Below are positions 1 through 14,138 of a stretch of 64,000 nt of DNA, piece by piece. The notes below the pieces were generated by a model that saw nothing but the letters and a program-made list of their open reading frames with translations, was not told where the DNA came from and made no database searches. Source of the stretch: Rostratula benghalensis (taxonomy: Eukaryota; Chordata; Aves; Charadriiformes; Rostratulidae); NCBI GenBank assembly GCA_013399305.1, contig VXAI01000630.1, positions 15,489-79,488 on the forward strand. The letters are read 5' to 3'. A program made the position numbers and the translations under genes. The first letter of the stretch is position 1. Every line of letters begins with the position of its first letter.

Positions 1-3000
1 CTAACACTTACTTTCTTCTATCCTTCTAATGCATGTAAAGTTACTGGAAAATAGTGTGTACTTACCTCAGATTTTTATATTTCATAAAAAAAAAGTTGGA
101 TTTTCTTCTTAGTAGGGCAGGAATTGGTAGTTTCTGAATGTTTATATTGCTAGCTGCTTCTGTTTAATTTCTAGCACTTGCCCAGGTACTTTTGTGTATG
201 ACCAAATAGAACATTTGCCTCTAATCCCAGAAAAAAATGTGTAGTGCTACTTGAGAACCTATAAGGAACTGCATAACACAGTGGACTGCAAATAAATAAC
301 ATAAAAATATAATATTGTTACTTTACGTTATTTTTTCTTTTACTTATGACAATATTTTATATTTAATTTTTATCACTTCTCATAGCTGTGCTTTTACAAT
401 TAATTAGAAAAAGTGAAGGCACATGTGCTGGCATATTTCCAGCCTTGTAAATTACTCACAAGTGTACAACAGAGTGCACCTGGTGCATTTCCATTTCCTT
501 TAAGTGTTGTCTTGAGAATAAAAGAAACTCACAGTGGAGCACTTGCAATTGGCTTGTTTGTCTTTAGAGCTGATCCCTGAAACTGTCTTAATTCTTTTTT
601 TTCTCTGGCTTTTCTCTGTTATTGTTATAAACTGCCTGGGATGGGGACCATCTGTTAACGCAGTAGATATGATGGCAGCTAAACCAACACTATGGCTATC
701 CTACAGAAACCAGTTTCTTCTGTCGGGTCTGTACTGGTATATGGCAGCTAAAGATAAATGTAAATGCTTTAATGCAAAAGTTAAATTATTGTTAGGTTAA
801 CTGGTGACAGAAAGAGAGCTTTGAGACGTTTTTGTCTTTCTGTTGGGTTCTTGCAGCCATATACAAGCTAAAGAACAGTTTTCTGATTTGAGCTAACAGA
901 CTTTGTCCCTAACTCAGTTAGACAATCTAATAATGCAGTTTTAAAATGTAGAGAATTCTATTATTTATATACCTAGTACAATAAAATTTAGCAAAATCTA
1001 GAAATCTAGTAATTTACACATCCTGGGGCCTTTCCACACCTATTGCTTGACAGACACTGGCAAGAGTTGCTCTACTCAAGTAATGCTGTCACAGTGTCCA
1101 GGAGTCCCTATATTAATGACATCTCTTGTGACTTATATACTGTAAAATATGATCATATGTAATTTTTTTAAAGTTACAGTGTTGTGGTTTTACTTATTAT
1201 CCACATCTACTGTAAAATACACCTATCTGCTTTTGCCCAAATAAAAGAAACTTTGTATTGAGAAATTATTTTTTCATAATACTGTTTCTCTTTGTAGGGG
1301 AAGCTGCAGGGAAAAAAATAAAGTTGTTCCCTAAAATAATACCTTTGTCCAGTTGCTCTTAAACTAAGCTCAGTTACTGTTACTGATAAAGATACTATTC
1401 CCCTCTACGTACTTTATTTTAACTGTCTTTATGGTTCATGGAATATAATTTTGAATCAGTAATTCAGCATTCCTTGCCTGATTTTTATTGAACATGATGT
1501 GCACCTGTTCTCCATATATTATAAAATTAAAATGTACTGAAGTTAAGGGATAATCATAATCGCTCATCAGCATTTGGTTCAGGAATTTTCTAAAGAAGTA
1601 GGATACGGCAATGTGTTTTATTACAAAGATCTTGGTTTATATATGTATATCAATTTTTTTTTTTCTTGCCTCAATGGCTTCCTCTACGTTTTATGACATC
1701 TTGTGAAAGTACACTTAAACTGGAAAGCATGCTTGGCAGTAAGGGCTCAGAATGAAAACTCTTTAGGAGCTACATCTGGATCAGCCAGCCTTTTGAAAGG
1801 TTAATTTAAATAGCGAGTGAGAAAAATGAAGAGTGGGATATTCTCCTTTTTCTTTATGGAAATATTTGATGTCATAAAACTGCTAATTGTTTAACAGTTG
1901 ACTTCACAATGTATTACCACAACAAATAGTACTTGTAGCGTCTTGTAGACTACCATGTTGTCATCGAATTAATAAAAATATAATTTATCGTGGATCTTAA
2001 CAAAAAGCAGTAGAGAAAGCTTTGTTCGTTTACTTATGTGGGAGTTAACTATTTAGTGATTTTGTAGAAAATTGCTAAATTATATCAGGGCTGGGTTAAT
2101 TGAAAGGATGGTATGCATGCTACCTAGCTTTGGCTGTCAAGTCAAAGGCTGCAGTTCCATCACTGGTTAAGCTGTGATGGTTTCAGTCAGGCTCTGATTT
2201 CAGTCAGAGTCAAAGTGACCCCATTCTCCTGGTGTCTTATTTCCATCCCTTTGCAGTGGTCCCATTTGTTCGCTTTACCCTGGAGGGAGCCAGCTTGGAG
2301 TACCAGTTCACCACTGGACTGGAGAAGAAGCCAGCTGAAAACCAGCCCCTTTCTGGTTGCTGGTTCTGATCTGGTTCACAAATGCTTTTGCTAAAATAGG
2401 CAGGAAAATGGGTATTTGAATGAGTGGCCAAACAGTAAGGGAAGTGGAGACAAGTTCTTTTATTTATGTGGTATTGTCAGAGAGTTGTTGCCTGTCTGTC
2501 ATTGTTACTGTATTGCAGTATAATTTGAACTGGATGTCTGTGAACGTGTTCCCATATGCAGGCCAGATATCTGAGTTTTTACGCTTTTAAAATGCTCATC
2601 TTGTTGAAAATGAATCTAATTCCTCTCTTGCTTTATCACTGGGCCTGAAACAAATTACCCTTACTGAGCTCATACGGGAGTGTGCTGTTATATGCAGAGC
2701 AGTTACTTCCTCTAGTTTTAGCAGTACATAACCGAAATGCACTTTTTTTGTTGTTGGGGGTAGATGCTGAGAGTCATAACACAACAAATTTTTTACTATA
2801 TCACCAAGTACTTTTGGTAAACCATGTGACATGTATGAAACAAGGCAGACTTTGTACATTTTTCTTACCGCAATCATTTCTGTGACAAGTGCAGTGCATT
2901 CATTCCAATCTTAACAGAAGAATCAGTATTTTTAACATCAGGCTCAATTTTGCAATACAGTGTTTAATTACCATAAGTCAGAGGTTTTAGACAAAGAACC

Positions 3001-6000
3001 ATACTATTCTACCTCTGGATGATGCCTGTTACACTAGTACCACATAGTGACAGAGATAGTGTCCCTACCCTCTTAGCTGTTTTCTGAAAAACAATCAGAG
3101 AATTTGCTATTTTGAATCCAGTTCAAAGTGATAATTTTTACAGACTGCCATTCTTAGTGTGTATTGGACATGCTTTTATGCCAGTGTCTGGAGTTTTACT
3201 GGCTCTAGCAATCAAATGGCAAATCTTAAAAAACATTGGTTTGCATTTGATCTGTCAGCTGGTAATAGAAATCTAGTGTAGTAGGCTGTGGCTTAAGCTT
3301 TTTGTCTTCTACAAAAATTAAGAAATGACAGTTGGGACAAAATGCAGTTCATAGCTGTAGATTATTATTTTTTTTTAAATAGGTTCTTTGGATGAGAGAG
3401 GTTGGTGATGAATAATGGCTTGTATTCAGTTGGCTCCACAATCCTATTTTATTGTTAAAAATGGAAGATGCCTGTTAATTATGTTAAATAGCATAGACTT
3501 ACTGAAAGTTCTGCAGCCTGGACTTTTCTGTAGGAAGTTGTATTTGTCTGGAAGCTTTAATACGAGCTTTTCTCTTCCTGGCAATTGGCTCTTGTGAGGA
3601 TAATAAATTCACCCTCGGTGGATTTGGATGTTGACATAGCTGTTTTTAATTGTCTTTAATCTTGTCTGTCAAGGAAACTCTTCTGTTTGTCAGAGGTTAA
3701 CCCTCCCTGGTATTACTCACACATGATTTCTTTTCCTGGACATAATGTTTGAAGTATTGCATGCTCTAAAATAGAATTGTAGATCCGTGAAGTATTTCAG
3801 CTTTCAGTCTTCAAAGAGCTTTTCTGATCTGAATTTGATTAATATCTATTAAGATTTCAAAAAGGACTTAAATAAGGACTTAATAAAAAAAAAAAAAGGT
3901 TTCTATAAAGCATTCTGAGGAGTAGGGAGGGTCACATGTTAAGGTTGAAAAAAAATAATTTCCAATATAAAAAATAAGTTTTGTTTTAGTTAGCCCTTGC
4001 TAGACTATCTTTCTTTCTCTGCCAAATTGAAAAACCTTTGTGTACGGCTTTCACTATGAAGGTGGTAGGAAGCTATTTGCTGAATTTTTTATAATGTGTT
4101 CGGTTTCATGACTATCACAATGTTTGTGTCCTAAAGTATGGACTGTGACCTTCTCCAACACGCAAACGTATACTTCAGATGTTAAAGTTTAGCTATCATA
4201 TGACACCATCATGATACAGCAGTATCCTTGCCACCTCAATAAAACGTCGTCTTGGTGTTCCTGTAGCCAGAAGTAGAATTACTGAGTAGCTGTGTGGTGT
4301 TTTAATATTTGGACAGGTCATAACCTGAATTAGACTGTTGACTTGATTTAAGAAGCAAAGCTTTTATATTGGCGCAAAGCAGGAGCAATAAAGTAGATCT
4401 GAAGTGAGCAGAGTGCAGAGTGACTTTTGAAAATAACCTTGAAATGACTCTATAACTCTCTATTAAGGCACTTGTATTTGCCTTTCAGAAATGTGGCAGA
4501 ATTCCAATAGTTCTGTATTGTGGGCGGAATTGAATGAATGAGGTTTCAGAATGTATTTATTTTAGTAGCTTATTTCTTTTATGGGATTCAAAATGAGAAA
4601 GGAATTTCAAGCAATATTGGAAAAAATTTAGGAGTGTTGTTGACATACAGAGTGAAAAAAATGAATACTAAAATTAGAATCATAAATATGAAAATGTTGT
4701 AATTTACAGAATAAATTGCTGTCATAAAACTTACGGAATTTTTATGTAGATTACTAGTATAAACAACTATTATATAGAGCATTTCATAAGTATGGGAGAA
4801 ATCTTTAACCTGGTGCTTTTTTTTGGGTGATTATAGTTTTGGAATGTATTTTAAGTGATTGTGAAGGTGCTGAAGTTACTTACTTTCGGTCGTCACATTC
4901 TGAGATTGAGAGAGAGAAATTTTAAATATTGAGTAAAGTTGGAAGAAAAAAACCTGCCAAGGTGAGTATGGCTCTCAGTCTAAAGAAAATTCTTTGACAG
5001 TCTCAGAGTTTCATTAAATCATGGAAGAAAATTCGTAGAGAGATAATGAGGCTTTGCAAGTCAGATTTAATTGTTTATCTAATCAGTGGGATCAACCTGA
5101 TTTTTAAAGAGAAGATAGTAAGGCATATACATTAAAGAGCTTATTCATATAATTGAGACATGGATCCTGTCTCCAGATGTAACATTGGAGCCATCAAGCT
5201 CTGATTGCTACCTTTTTTTAAATTTTTTAATTTTCTGCAGAACGAAGGGTCTTCCAATTCATAGATGTGTTACAGCTGTGTGCATTATTGCAACAAACTA
5301 GTGCCTGTTGTCCTGTTTTCTTCTCTGACATTGTGTTGTAAATCTATGGGTAGTTTAATGGAAACAGAGTTCTTCCAAAGTCAAAATACTCTTTGTGAAA
5401 GTTTCCTCCCTCCTAGGCTGAGCATAGGATCTGAGTCCTGAAAGAAAGGGAGGAACTAATTTTAGAAGTTAGGGTTCAGAAGCATAGGATACTGTGGACT
5501 AAATAGGTTAACTATCCCTATGCATGAATTAGTGTAAATAAAACCACCTGAAATATCAATCATCTGCTGAATCTTCAGTGTTTTATTTTGTGTTTCATGC
5601 TGTGATGTGGGGAAAAACTGGAGGAGATAGTTCAAACAGTTCTTGATGCGACTGCCTTTCGATAGGTGCTATTGCGTGTATGCAAAATGATGCTGCACCA
5701 CAAATCATCAATCTGAATCTATAGGTACCTTGCAAACTTGGTTACCAGTAGGAACACAGCAGCGTTGTCAGTGACTGACGAGCTCTGTCACAGAAATGGG
5801 AGCACACGCTTGCCTCATCAGTGCCTCTACAGAACATTTTTGGCCAGTGTCATTGAGGCTCACCACTCCTTGTCTCCACAGAGCTGGTAGTGAGAGTTCC
5901 CACTCTTCTTGCCACTTTCATGTGTATGATCTGTGTGTTAGTCATTTTGGGATTCGCAAGTGTCTGCTATATTCCTTTAGTCCTGGATGGTGATAGCCAG

Positions 6001-9000
6001 TCTCCATACAGTCTGTGTATGTGTGTATTAGGCCCTTGTCGGTTGACCATGTTTATTGCACATCTGTATTTTACTTGTTTTGGAAGACTTGATGTTTTGC
6101 TGACTAGCATTTGTGTTAGTACTTTACAGTTGTTTTACATCAGTACTTTGTAGTTTTTTCAGCTATGTGGAGAGGTCTATAGGGTAACTGCCTACTTAAC
6201 TTCCTGGTACTCTCATGAAAAATGAATTAAAATTGCCCTCTAAGTCTCAAAAATGCCAGAAAGAATTCTGTGTTTCCTCTATCTTTCTCTCTGTCTTTTT
6301 ATATAACTTCTGCCATCATTACTTTGCTGCCATCAGTAAATGTTGTAAAGAAGCCAGAAGTAGTATAGGGAAAGAAAAAGAAAGATACTTATATTATTCA
6401 GTACAGATTACAAAAGAACATCGACTAGATGGAATGGAACTGTTCAGAATAGAATACAAGCAGACTATTATTATTGCTTTTTGTGTATCATAACTCCAAA
6501 AACGTTTTGTCTTGTTAATACCCTACCTCTGAGCATCATGTTTTGGCAATAAGCCGTTTTGAGAAAGATAGAGAAATAGTGGTTTCTCAATCCCAGATTT
6601 TTTTTGGTGCTCTTTTTAATGCAGTTGACAGCTTTTGACTTACTGCCATGGTTTCTGTGATTGATTTCTGGGAACCAGTAGAATCATAACATAACACAAG
6701 TAAGAGAGACAGAGCTGTTAGCCTTCTGTGGACAAATAATTAGAAAATTAAAAGGGTTAAATGCCCACTCAACTAGGAAGAAAACAGATGGTACTAGCTC
6801 TACTATTATGTTTCTAAAGACTAGATAAAAAATAACTCTGAAGACCGGAATACGACCTCAAAATTGCTTCAAATACAGGAGAGCAGTTATTCTTCTACGT
6901 TTTTTTACTCCTGCTGCGTTCAGAGAAACTACTGTTTAAACTGTTTTGTCGTTGTTTAGTAGTAAGGAACTTGTTTAGGTTTTTCCTGAATACAAAGATA
7001 TTTTTTTTTAAGAAAAAATTGTGCTTGTGTCTTGCTTCAATCAGAGGCTCTCAATCAGCTCTAGAATTCTGTATTAGTGCGAGCTGAAGTAATTACTTCA
7101 TGTTTGAAGAATACACAACCATATGCACATACATGCTTTCCAAAGCTCTCCTGGAGGACAAAGCCCTGAAATCCTGCACACTGGTAGCACCAACATGGAA
7201 GGCACAGGAATGAAAGTGATCTTTAATTAACAGCAAGACAATTGATTGGCATACAAATAAATGTGTTACATTTATCTTGATTATGGTCTTGTCTCCTTTC
7301 AGATATGTGCCATATCTGAGTGGGGTGGACCATAAATCAGTGATTCACCACATTGTGAAGAAAGGTATAAAATAAGTCACAGACAGCAGGCCCCTCAGTT
7401 CAGATTTCAATATAAAATGTATTTTAAAAGGCATTTTATGGCACACTGTCATGCATAGAAATTGTTCGCTCCCCATTGTTGTCTAGTAATCTATTGCGTT
7501 AGCTCCTCTGCCATTTGTCATGAAAATTATTTACTGCAGTATATTCCTCTCCTGGGTCTCAATAAAATAATTGTAAAGTATTCGTCAGTGATTGTATGTG
7601 AGGAAATTAAATGTTGCTCCCGTGTGAGAGAGGTTGTCGCTGTCGGAGACGGTACCAGAATCCTGATTTTGTGGCTTTCAATTCTGGGTGTTAATAACGA
7701 GATCGTCTTTCTCCAGTATTGGATTTCATACCCATTTTTTGACAAAGGTAGTTTCAAAACTGTATTTGCCCAATAGATGCAATGACAAAAAGTGTCTATA
7801 GTTACTCATGTGACTGAAATAAAATTTTGGAAAATGGTGAGTGGAACTTGCATTGAAAACTTGATATTGTAGTTTAGTGTGATGATAGATGGTGATTGCT
7901 TTTGGCATATGATTGAATGGTATTTCCCATCTGTTCTTCTGTGGAAGTTTTTCAGTGAGATAAGTCTTTTTGAAATATTTGTGTGGCGTATTCAACTGAC
8001 TTAGTTGTAACAGCAAATTTATATTTGCTGCGTAGGAAAAGATTCAGCTGTATAAATCAGCCATATTTTCACTATATGCTCTACTAGTGTCCAGGTGTCA
8101 ACAATCTGATATTGAGGGGTCTGATATGTGCAAGAATAATAACTCAGATGCATACTTCCACTTTGAGGTGATATGCTTTAGCTACGTGCATGCTGTTTTA
8201 CCCCATGGTCAATTCAATGTCGTTTACCTACTTAGAGGGTGGTTGCAGCAAGTTTGTGCTTCTCTTCCCTTTACTGCAGGGCAGGGGCGTGTATATGGCT
8301 GGATGCCACTGAAGAATTGCCATGCACTCTTTACCTGCGGTGGTTAGTGTGGCTATAGGTAAATTAGCCAGCTACGTTAAAATGCTTTATTGGAAGTTGT
8401 AGTAGACAGTAAAGCAGTTTGTTTTAACGTTCTCCTGGCATAATCAAAAGTAACATATGAGACTTTACTTACCAGTGTAATTGCTATGCTTTTTAAGCTG
8501 AAGTAGTGATTCACCAATAGTGTCAGAATTGACTGCAATAATAAACAAAAAATAATCCTACATTTCCCCAGACTTCAAAAGAACATTTGCTATTGTACTG
8601 CAGGTGTTTAAAGTCCTACCGATATTGTGAAGGTTACCAGTGAGGTTAAACATGCTGTATGGCACTAAGTGCACACAGAAAATTCTTGTCCATAGTTAAG
8701 CAAATACTTTCCTTTTGCCGAGTCCTATGCACTTATCTTCTAGATACTTCCATAAAATACCATAAACCTTCCTCCCCACCTCCCACAGATGAAGTATTTT
8801 ATTGTAAAAATGTAGCTGGGTCAGAGGCCTCTGAACTTACTAAACACACAAAGTGCCATGTTACATTCATTCTTCTTTACTCTTTTTAGTTTCCTCCTTC
8901 ACGTGTTCTTTGAATCTTTTCTCCCACATTCATGCCATGCATCATCTCCCAGCTTAAAAAGGGAAATCTATTCCTATAATGAACTTCTGCTTGCTTTTAA

Positions 9001-9346
9001 TTTCTCTTGTTTTCATGTATTCTGTATAATTGCCGATTAGTGTTCTTTTTCTATAGCTTTCAGCAGAGTCTGAATTTGACTGTACAGTAGATTAATATTG
9101 TTCTAGCTCGTGTTACTGGGAGCCACAGACCATTCACATTTATCCTCTCCTATTCACCCCCTCAGTATATCTTCCTTCGTGTATTTTCAGTGTTGCTCTG
9201 AGCCCTGTCTTAGCCTGTTCCTGAAGCATCACCTGTGGTGAGCCTGTCAGAGTAAAGCTTTGGGCCTCTAGATCCTGCATGATCTGCAGTGGCAGTTTTT
9301 AGCATTTTATATATATGTATGATTCAAAAACTGATGTCTGTGTAAC

Positions 9347-9520
9347 TTGAACAGGGTTTGGTGGGGTTTTGGGGGTTTTTTTTGTTTGTTTTGGAGGTTT
9401 TTTGGTTTTGGCTTTTTTTTTTGTTTTTGTTTGTTGGAGGGGGTGTTTTTTGTTTGGGTTTTTTTTTTTAACCAGAAGTCTCCAATGAAATTTCTTTTCT
9501 TTTTTTTTTTTTTTTGGAAA
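9347..9520 (+). repeat. T/G-rich low-complexity tract
   Basis: About 170 bp consist almost only of T and G on the + strand (runs such as tttttgtttttgtttg with G3-G5 islands), ending in a T19-20 run near 9500. The long opposite-strand frames here encode Lys/Pro/Asn low complexity and are not genes. Confidence 0.85.
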
Positions 9521-10304
9521 TATAAATTTGTTTTAATTATTTTGTTAAAGAGTTCAAGAAATCCTGTTTTCCCAGAAGTGGTGTTGAAAAAGCGGAGTAT
9601 TAGCATGAGATGTTTGTTTCAAAAGTTTAGCAAGCTGTGGTAAAATGTGCCAAGTCTGTATAGCTCCCAGATGGTCAGTTGCACGTCTGAAGAGTGCAGT
9701 TTCAGTACTTTAGGGGAGCTATGGGATTTTATATGCTGTTAAATAAAAATTGTCAAGGTCCATCAAGTTGTCTACATTGAAGGCATCCCAGATGTATCCA
9801 GTTCTTAATAACTTATTCCTTTTTAGGGCATCGCAAGAAATAAGCAAAAATTATAATTAAGTTCTAGTTATAACTGTATGATTTTTTTTTGTAGTGAGGT
9901 GTACTATTTTATGGAGATCACTGTGGCTAGATAAAATTATATATTCTGTACTTCAAAGTGTATGATAGGTTTTTTTCTTGAAATGCTTTATATTGCTGGA
10001 GTTTAGATGCTTAGTTACAATGTACAGATCAAGGCTTTACTTTTGCTGGGAATGTTAACTTGATATTCTGTAAAATCAAGATATGCCTATTGTTAATATT
10101 CTGTGACTATTTTACTGCTACATTAGATAAGTTATTATAGTGATCCCAGACATCTGAAAATTTAATGGGTCTACTTTATATTATAAGATTACATTTTACT
10201 TAAGGTTATATTTTACTTAAGATTTACTTTCATTCAGCCAAGAGATCATCATATTTCATCTTGAATCATGTATCACCGAGGTTGATCATGTCTTAGTATC
10301 ATAT

Positions 10305-10940
10305 CATATAATCCTAAGGAACCTTAGGAGATTTCCTACTCTAGCTCCTGCTCAAAGCAAGGTTCTCAGGAGCAAGTTCCTCAGGATGTTGTCCAGTTGA
10401 GTTTTGAGTATCTCCAACAATGGAGATATAGTTAACAAGAATTTCCTGTGCATCAGTTCGTGCCTATTGCTGCTTGTCCTTTTAGCAGGCAGGACTGAGA
10501 AGAGCCTGGTTCTTTACTCCCTGCCCCCTTTCCAAATTGGGTATTTTTACACTTTGATAAGGTTGCCCTTGAGCCTTCATTTCTCCAGTCCACATAGTCC
10601 TATCACTCTCAACCTTTCCTTAGATGACAGAGGCTCCAAGCTATTCATTATGTTTGTGGCCCATTGCTGGACTCACTACAGTATGTCTGTACCTCTGTCA
10701 TACTGGGCAGTCCAGAACTGGACCCAGCACTTCAGGTGTGGTCTCACCAGAGCTGAGGTAGATCAATTCTCTGTCTGCTGGTGATGGTAAGGTAGACCGA
10801 GCTGCTGTTGGGCTTCTTTCCTGCAAGGGTACATTGCTGGCACATACTCAAATTCTTGTCCCCCACCACCCCGAGGTCTTTTATCTGCCAAGCTGCTTTC
10901 CAGTCAGTCGTCCCCCAGCCAACTGGTGCTTAGTATTAAT
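10305..10940 (-). mobile_element. CR1 LINE fragment, old copy
   Basis: On the + strand the block reads as the reverse complement of a CR1 3' region. It has the 3'UTR-proximal part near 10310, the block giving 'ctggacccagcacttcaggt' near 10715-10740, and RT-distal sequence up to about 10935. It is highly diverged, and no long CR1 frame survives. It lacks the clean 3' terminal octamer repeat present in the younger copies at 32.3 and 37.1 kb. Boundaries are good to roughly 20 bp. Confidence 0.85.
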
Positions 10941-11281
10941 CTCTGCTTTGATAAATTTCAGGTATATCTGAAGAAAGTTTGTAGCATTGCCAGCAGTTAA
11001 TGGATCTGCAATTTTTGAGTCTCCTTCTTATTTCTGAGATGTTATTTTTCATGCAATTTATTTTAAGTGCTAAGTTTCATATCCCTTTTTCTGAAGGAAC
11101 ATAGGATTCAGACATACGTTGCTGTGCATCGGTTGTGCCATAGCATGTGTTCTGCACATGTGTGCTCTCTTTCTGTATCAGGTACATAGCAAGAAGTTCG
11201 GGTGAGACCTCAGTGCAGAAGTATGCTATGGTTTGTTACTATATTTTTGCCAGCTGTGACATGGCAGTGTTTGCAGCTCAG

Positions 11282-11355
11282 CTGATCCATACAAGCTTGT
11301 TATCTGCTAGTCAATCAACTGATCCAAACAAACTTGTTATCTGCTAGTCAGTGAA
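11282..11355 (+). repeat. two-copy tandem duplication, 37-bp unit
   Basis: Copies lie at 11282-11318 and 11319-11355, with 33 of 37 positions identical by eye. Each begins ctgatcca and contains cttgttatctgctagtca. No gene overlaps it. Confidence 0.85.
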
Positions 11356-13054
11356 CTGTGTGTGAGCTTATTTACTTGCTAAGGAAAGACATGGGAACAG
11401 CAAATGGAATGCTCATTAAAGTTGTGTTGATAAAACCCAAAGCAAATGTCATATTTATATTGAAGCTGTCCTTTTCAAAAGTAGGCCTTCCTCCTAATAA
11501 TGGCAAGGGTACCATACAGTTCAGCTCAAAAAAAGATATTTACACTAAAATGATTTCTTTTAATTATTTATTTTACAGCACTACCTGTATGTTAGCTCAC
11601 TTCCTATTTCAGCCAAGGTGTATAGTTTTCATAAAACACTTACTGGAACGTTGACTTGACAACTGCATCATGTCCCCAGGCAACTTTTTCAGTAAGGTGT
11701 TTGATTTTTAATACAGTATATAATCTTTTCCTTCAAAAGAACAAGGTAACAAATTCTTTGATTAATGGTATATCTTTATAGAAAGGAATTTCCCCCAAAA
11801 TTTGCATTACTAAAGCAAGCAACACAGCTCATTTTCTCTTACTGAGAACAGTGTTATGGAATAGTTTTTCCTGGAACAGCAATGGAAACATCTATTTTCT
11901 TGAGTATTTAAAAGAATACCGCATGCTTTATCAGTCTTTTCTTTTTAAGGAAATATACGCACTGAAAAGATCAATATTTCACAGCCATGTGGGTATCTCC
12001 ACACTGTAAACTGATGGTCAGCAGCTAGTTTTCTTGAGCAGGCTGTTCAGCACGTACTTGCAGGAAAATCTTCCGTCTCCAGCCCTTCTCTGTTGTGTTC
12101 TTTGCCAGGGCAGTGATGCTGACATTCTGCCATCACTGCTCTTGGATCACGTTTTTTGAGGCTCACAGGCAGAGCTGAGTAATTACTGTTCATACACGCA
12201 ACAGACATAGCACAGCCTTTCTGTGAATGGATAGCCTCTTTTCTCTTGCCCGTCTTTATTCTGTTGGCAGAAAGTTGGCTAATTGGCAGCAAAACCCAAC
12301 AGGATTTGGGGGGATAATTGCTTATACTTGGTGCTCCCGTCACAGTTGATCTATTCTTGCTATGAGTTTTTAGTCTCATTGGCGCTGACACTTTGAACAT
12401 CGATATCCCCTCTGTAGAAGTAAAAATGAAAATTCCTGAAATGAAGCTTTTATCTTGTATCTTTCCATTTGCAGAATGCCAGTGTTGTTCCTCCTTTACT
12501 GGTTATTGATGTTACTGTATTTGCTCTGTCTTCCAAATTTGTCTTTTTCTAAACTTTTTGCTGTGCCCAATGATATTGTGCCTTGCTGCATGTCCAGCAC
12601 ACCACGTAACTGGGCTGAGGGTATCCCTTACTCATGTCAGTGTTATTGTGCTATGTCTGTGCTAGGTTGTGAAAAAAACTATAGTTTTCTACTGAAAAGG
12701 TAGTTCTTGCTAACTAGATGACATGTTAAGGCTTCTGCTGACATACGTAGAAAATGTGATGATGCTTCCTTTAGTGTGAAGGCTTGCCCCTGGGGAATGA
12801 ACTGAGATTACAAATGCACAACTGATGGCTAAACTTCGAGAAAATGTGAAAATTTACTGAAACATCCTATGTTTAGCACTCAGTTTAAGCAAAATATTTG
12901 TCAGTGTCATTTGCAAACTAATGATACCTGAGTCATAGTGAGGGTTTAACTTCCGTTGCTTTGCTTTTCCGACCCATTCTTCTTATTTCCAATCGGTTCA
13001 GATGTTCGGAGCATTCAGAAGTCTTCATGTGACTGCTCTGGAAACCTGGAAGCA

Positions 13055-13140
13055 TAACAGAAGCCAGAGGACAGAAAAATGGAGAAGGGAAAGGGACAGA
13101 AGAATGAAGGATAAAAGGGAAGGAACAAGGAAGATTAAAA
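13055..13140 (+). repeat. purine-rich tract
   Basis: About 85 bp are strongly biased to A/G on the + strand (for example agaagggaaagggacagaag), with few pyrimidine interruptions. It lies about 0.9 kb upstream of the TTC33 exon at 14057. No coding content was seen. Confidence 0.7.
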
Positions 13141-14056
13141 CTGTTTCCATATGAAGTGCATGTGGAAATTAGTTTAGTTTTATCCGTACTATATTAAAAT
13201 TCTAATGTGCGTATATGTAAAGAGTAACTGCTTTTATACCTTTGTAATGAAATTAATATAAATATAAGAGTTCCTACACAGTTGCATAACAAAGGTGGAT
13301 ATTGAAACAGGTTCAAAGAAGTTATGGCACACCCCGCACTCATTCATGTCAGTCTGAGGACCCTGTTAGGGCTGGACCCCTGTAACAGTGTCTTATGCTA
13401 TTACAGTTCTTCATTATGGTTCAAATTCCTAGCATACATTTGTCCAAGCTCTACCTTTCTGTTCAAGACAAAGATCTAATTTTTATTGGTTGTGTTTGGT
13501 CAACTCTCCTGCAACATACTATGAAGATACTGTATACCTTCCTAAAGCTGAGTGACTTCAGCATATGTGTTTACTTTCAACTTCCTTCTTATATTTATAT
13601 ACCAAAGTTACTGAGATGTCCTTGAGATCTTTTGAGTACAGAAATGCGGAAGAGTAACTCCTATGTTTCAGCCATTTTAGACTGAAAATAAATTTTAAAC
13701 TATGACTGTAGCAAGGCATGTTTGGCTCAGATTATATTTCTTTGTGCCCGACTAAGGATGATTTTGACAAGGAGGGGGACTGGACTCAGTTCAAGATTTC
13801 TAGTTTTAAGTTGATGCTTTGCCGTAGATTGATGTATAAATTCACTTGAGGCTGGTTGCACTTGGCATCTACTTGGTCAGAAGAACAGATAACCAGTTCC
13901 TGAAAACAGTTCACCATGTCTTACAGGGAAGTGGTTAGAGAAATCTTTAATGCTAATGAGATGTCACAGTGCTTTATTTAGGACAATGCCAGGATATAAA
14001 TAGAAATGTCTAGTATTTTTAAATGTAGTGAGCCTGTAATATTGTTTTAACTACAG

Positions 14057-14138
14057 GTACCGAGAGGCTATTAAAAAGTGGGATGAAGCACTTCAATTAA
14101 CTCCAGAGGATGCTACACTTTATGAGATGAAATCACAG
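14057..14138 (+). CDS. TTC33: TTC33 internal coding exon (first TPR helix pair)
   Basis: The exon is 82 nt, flanked by acceptor ctacag and donor gtaaag. Its first base completes an AG|G arginine codon begun in the previous exon, and 27 complete codons follow. It encodes [20 protein letters not shown] and then LYEMKSQ, a typical TPR A/B helix pattern with the conserved Y, A, L and P spacing. No upstream TTC33 coding exon was recognised in positions 1-14056, so the preceding exon is taken to lie outside the window. Confidence 0.95.

Larger units (their letters stand above)
1..14056 (+). other. TTC33 intron, 5' part (intron start outside window)
   Basis: The segment is AT-rich and non-coding. 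Contents seen: a T/G low-complexity tract (9347-9520), an old CR1 fragment (about 10305-10940), a 37-bp tandem duplication (11282-11355), a purine-rich tract (about 13055-13140) and scattered A or T homopolymers. The short reading frames have no recognisable domains. The first TTC33 exons were looked for and not found. Confidence 0.7.

Noticed and set aside
9307..9643. Complementary ~100-codon frames on both strands
   Set aside because: Both are translations of the T/G-rich low-complexity tract (poly-Phe/Gly or poly-Lys/Asn/Pro).
10404..10784. 126-codon frame on the + strand
   Set aside because: It is antisense to an old CR1 fragment, so the frame is a by-product of the repeat.
12047..12400. 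117-codon basic frame on the - strand
   Set aside because: No domain, no splice logic and no CpG or promoter context within the TTC33 intron.
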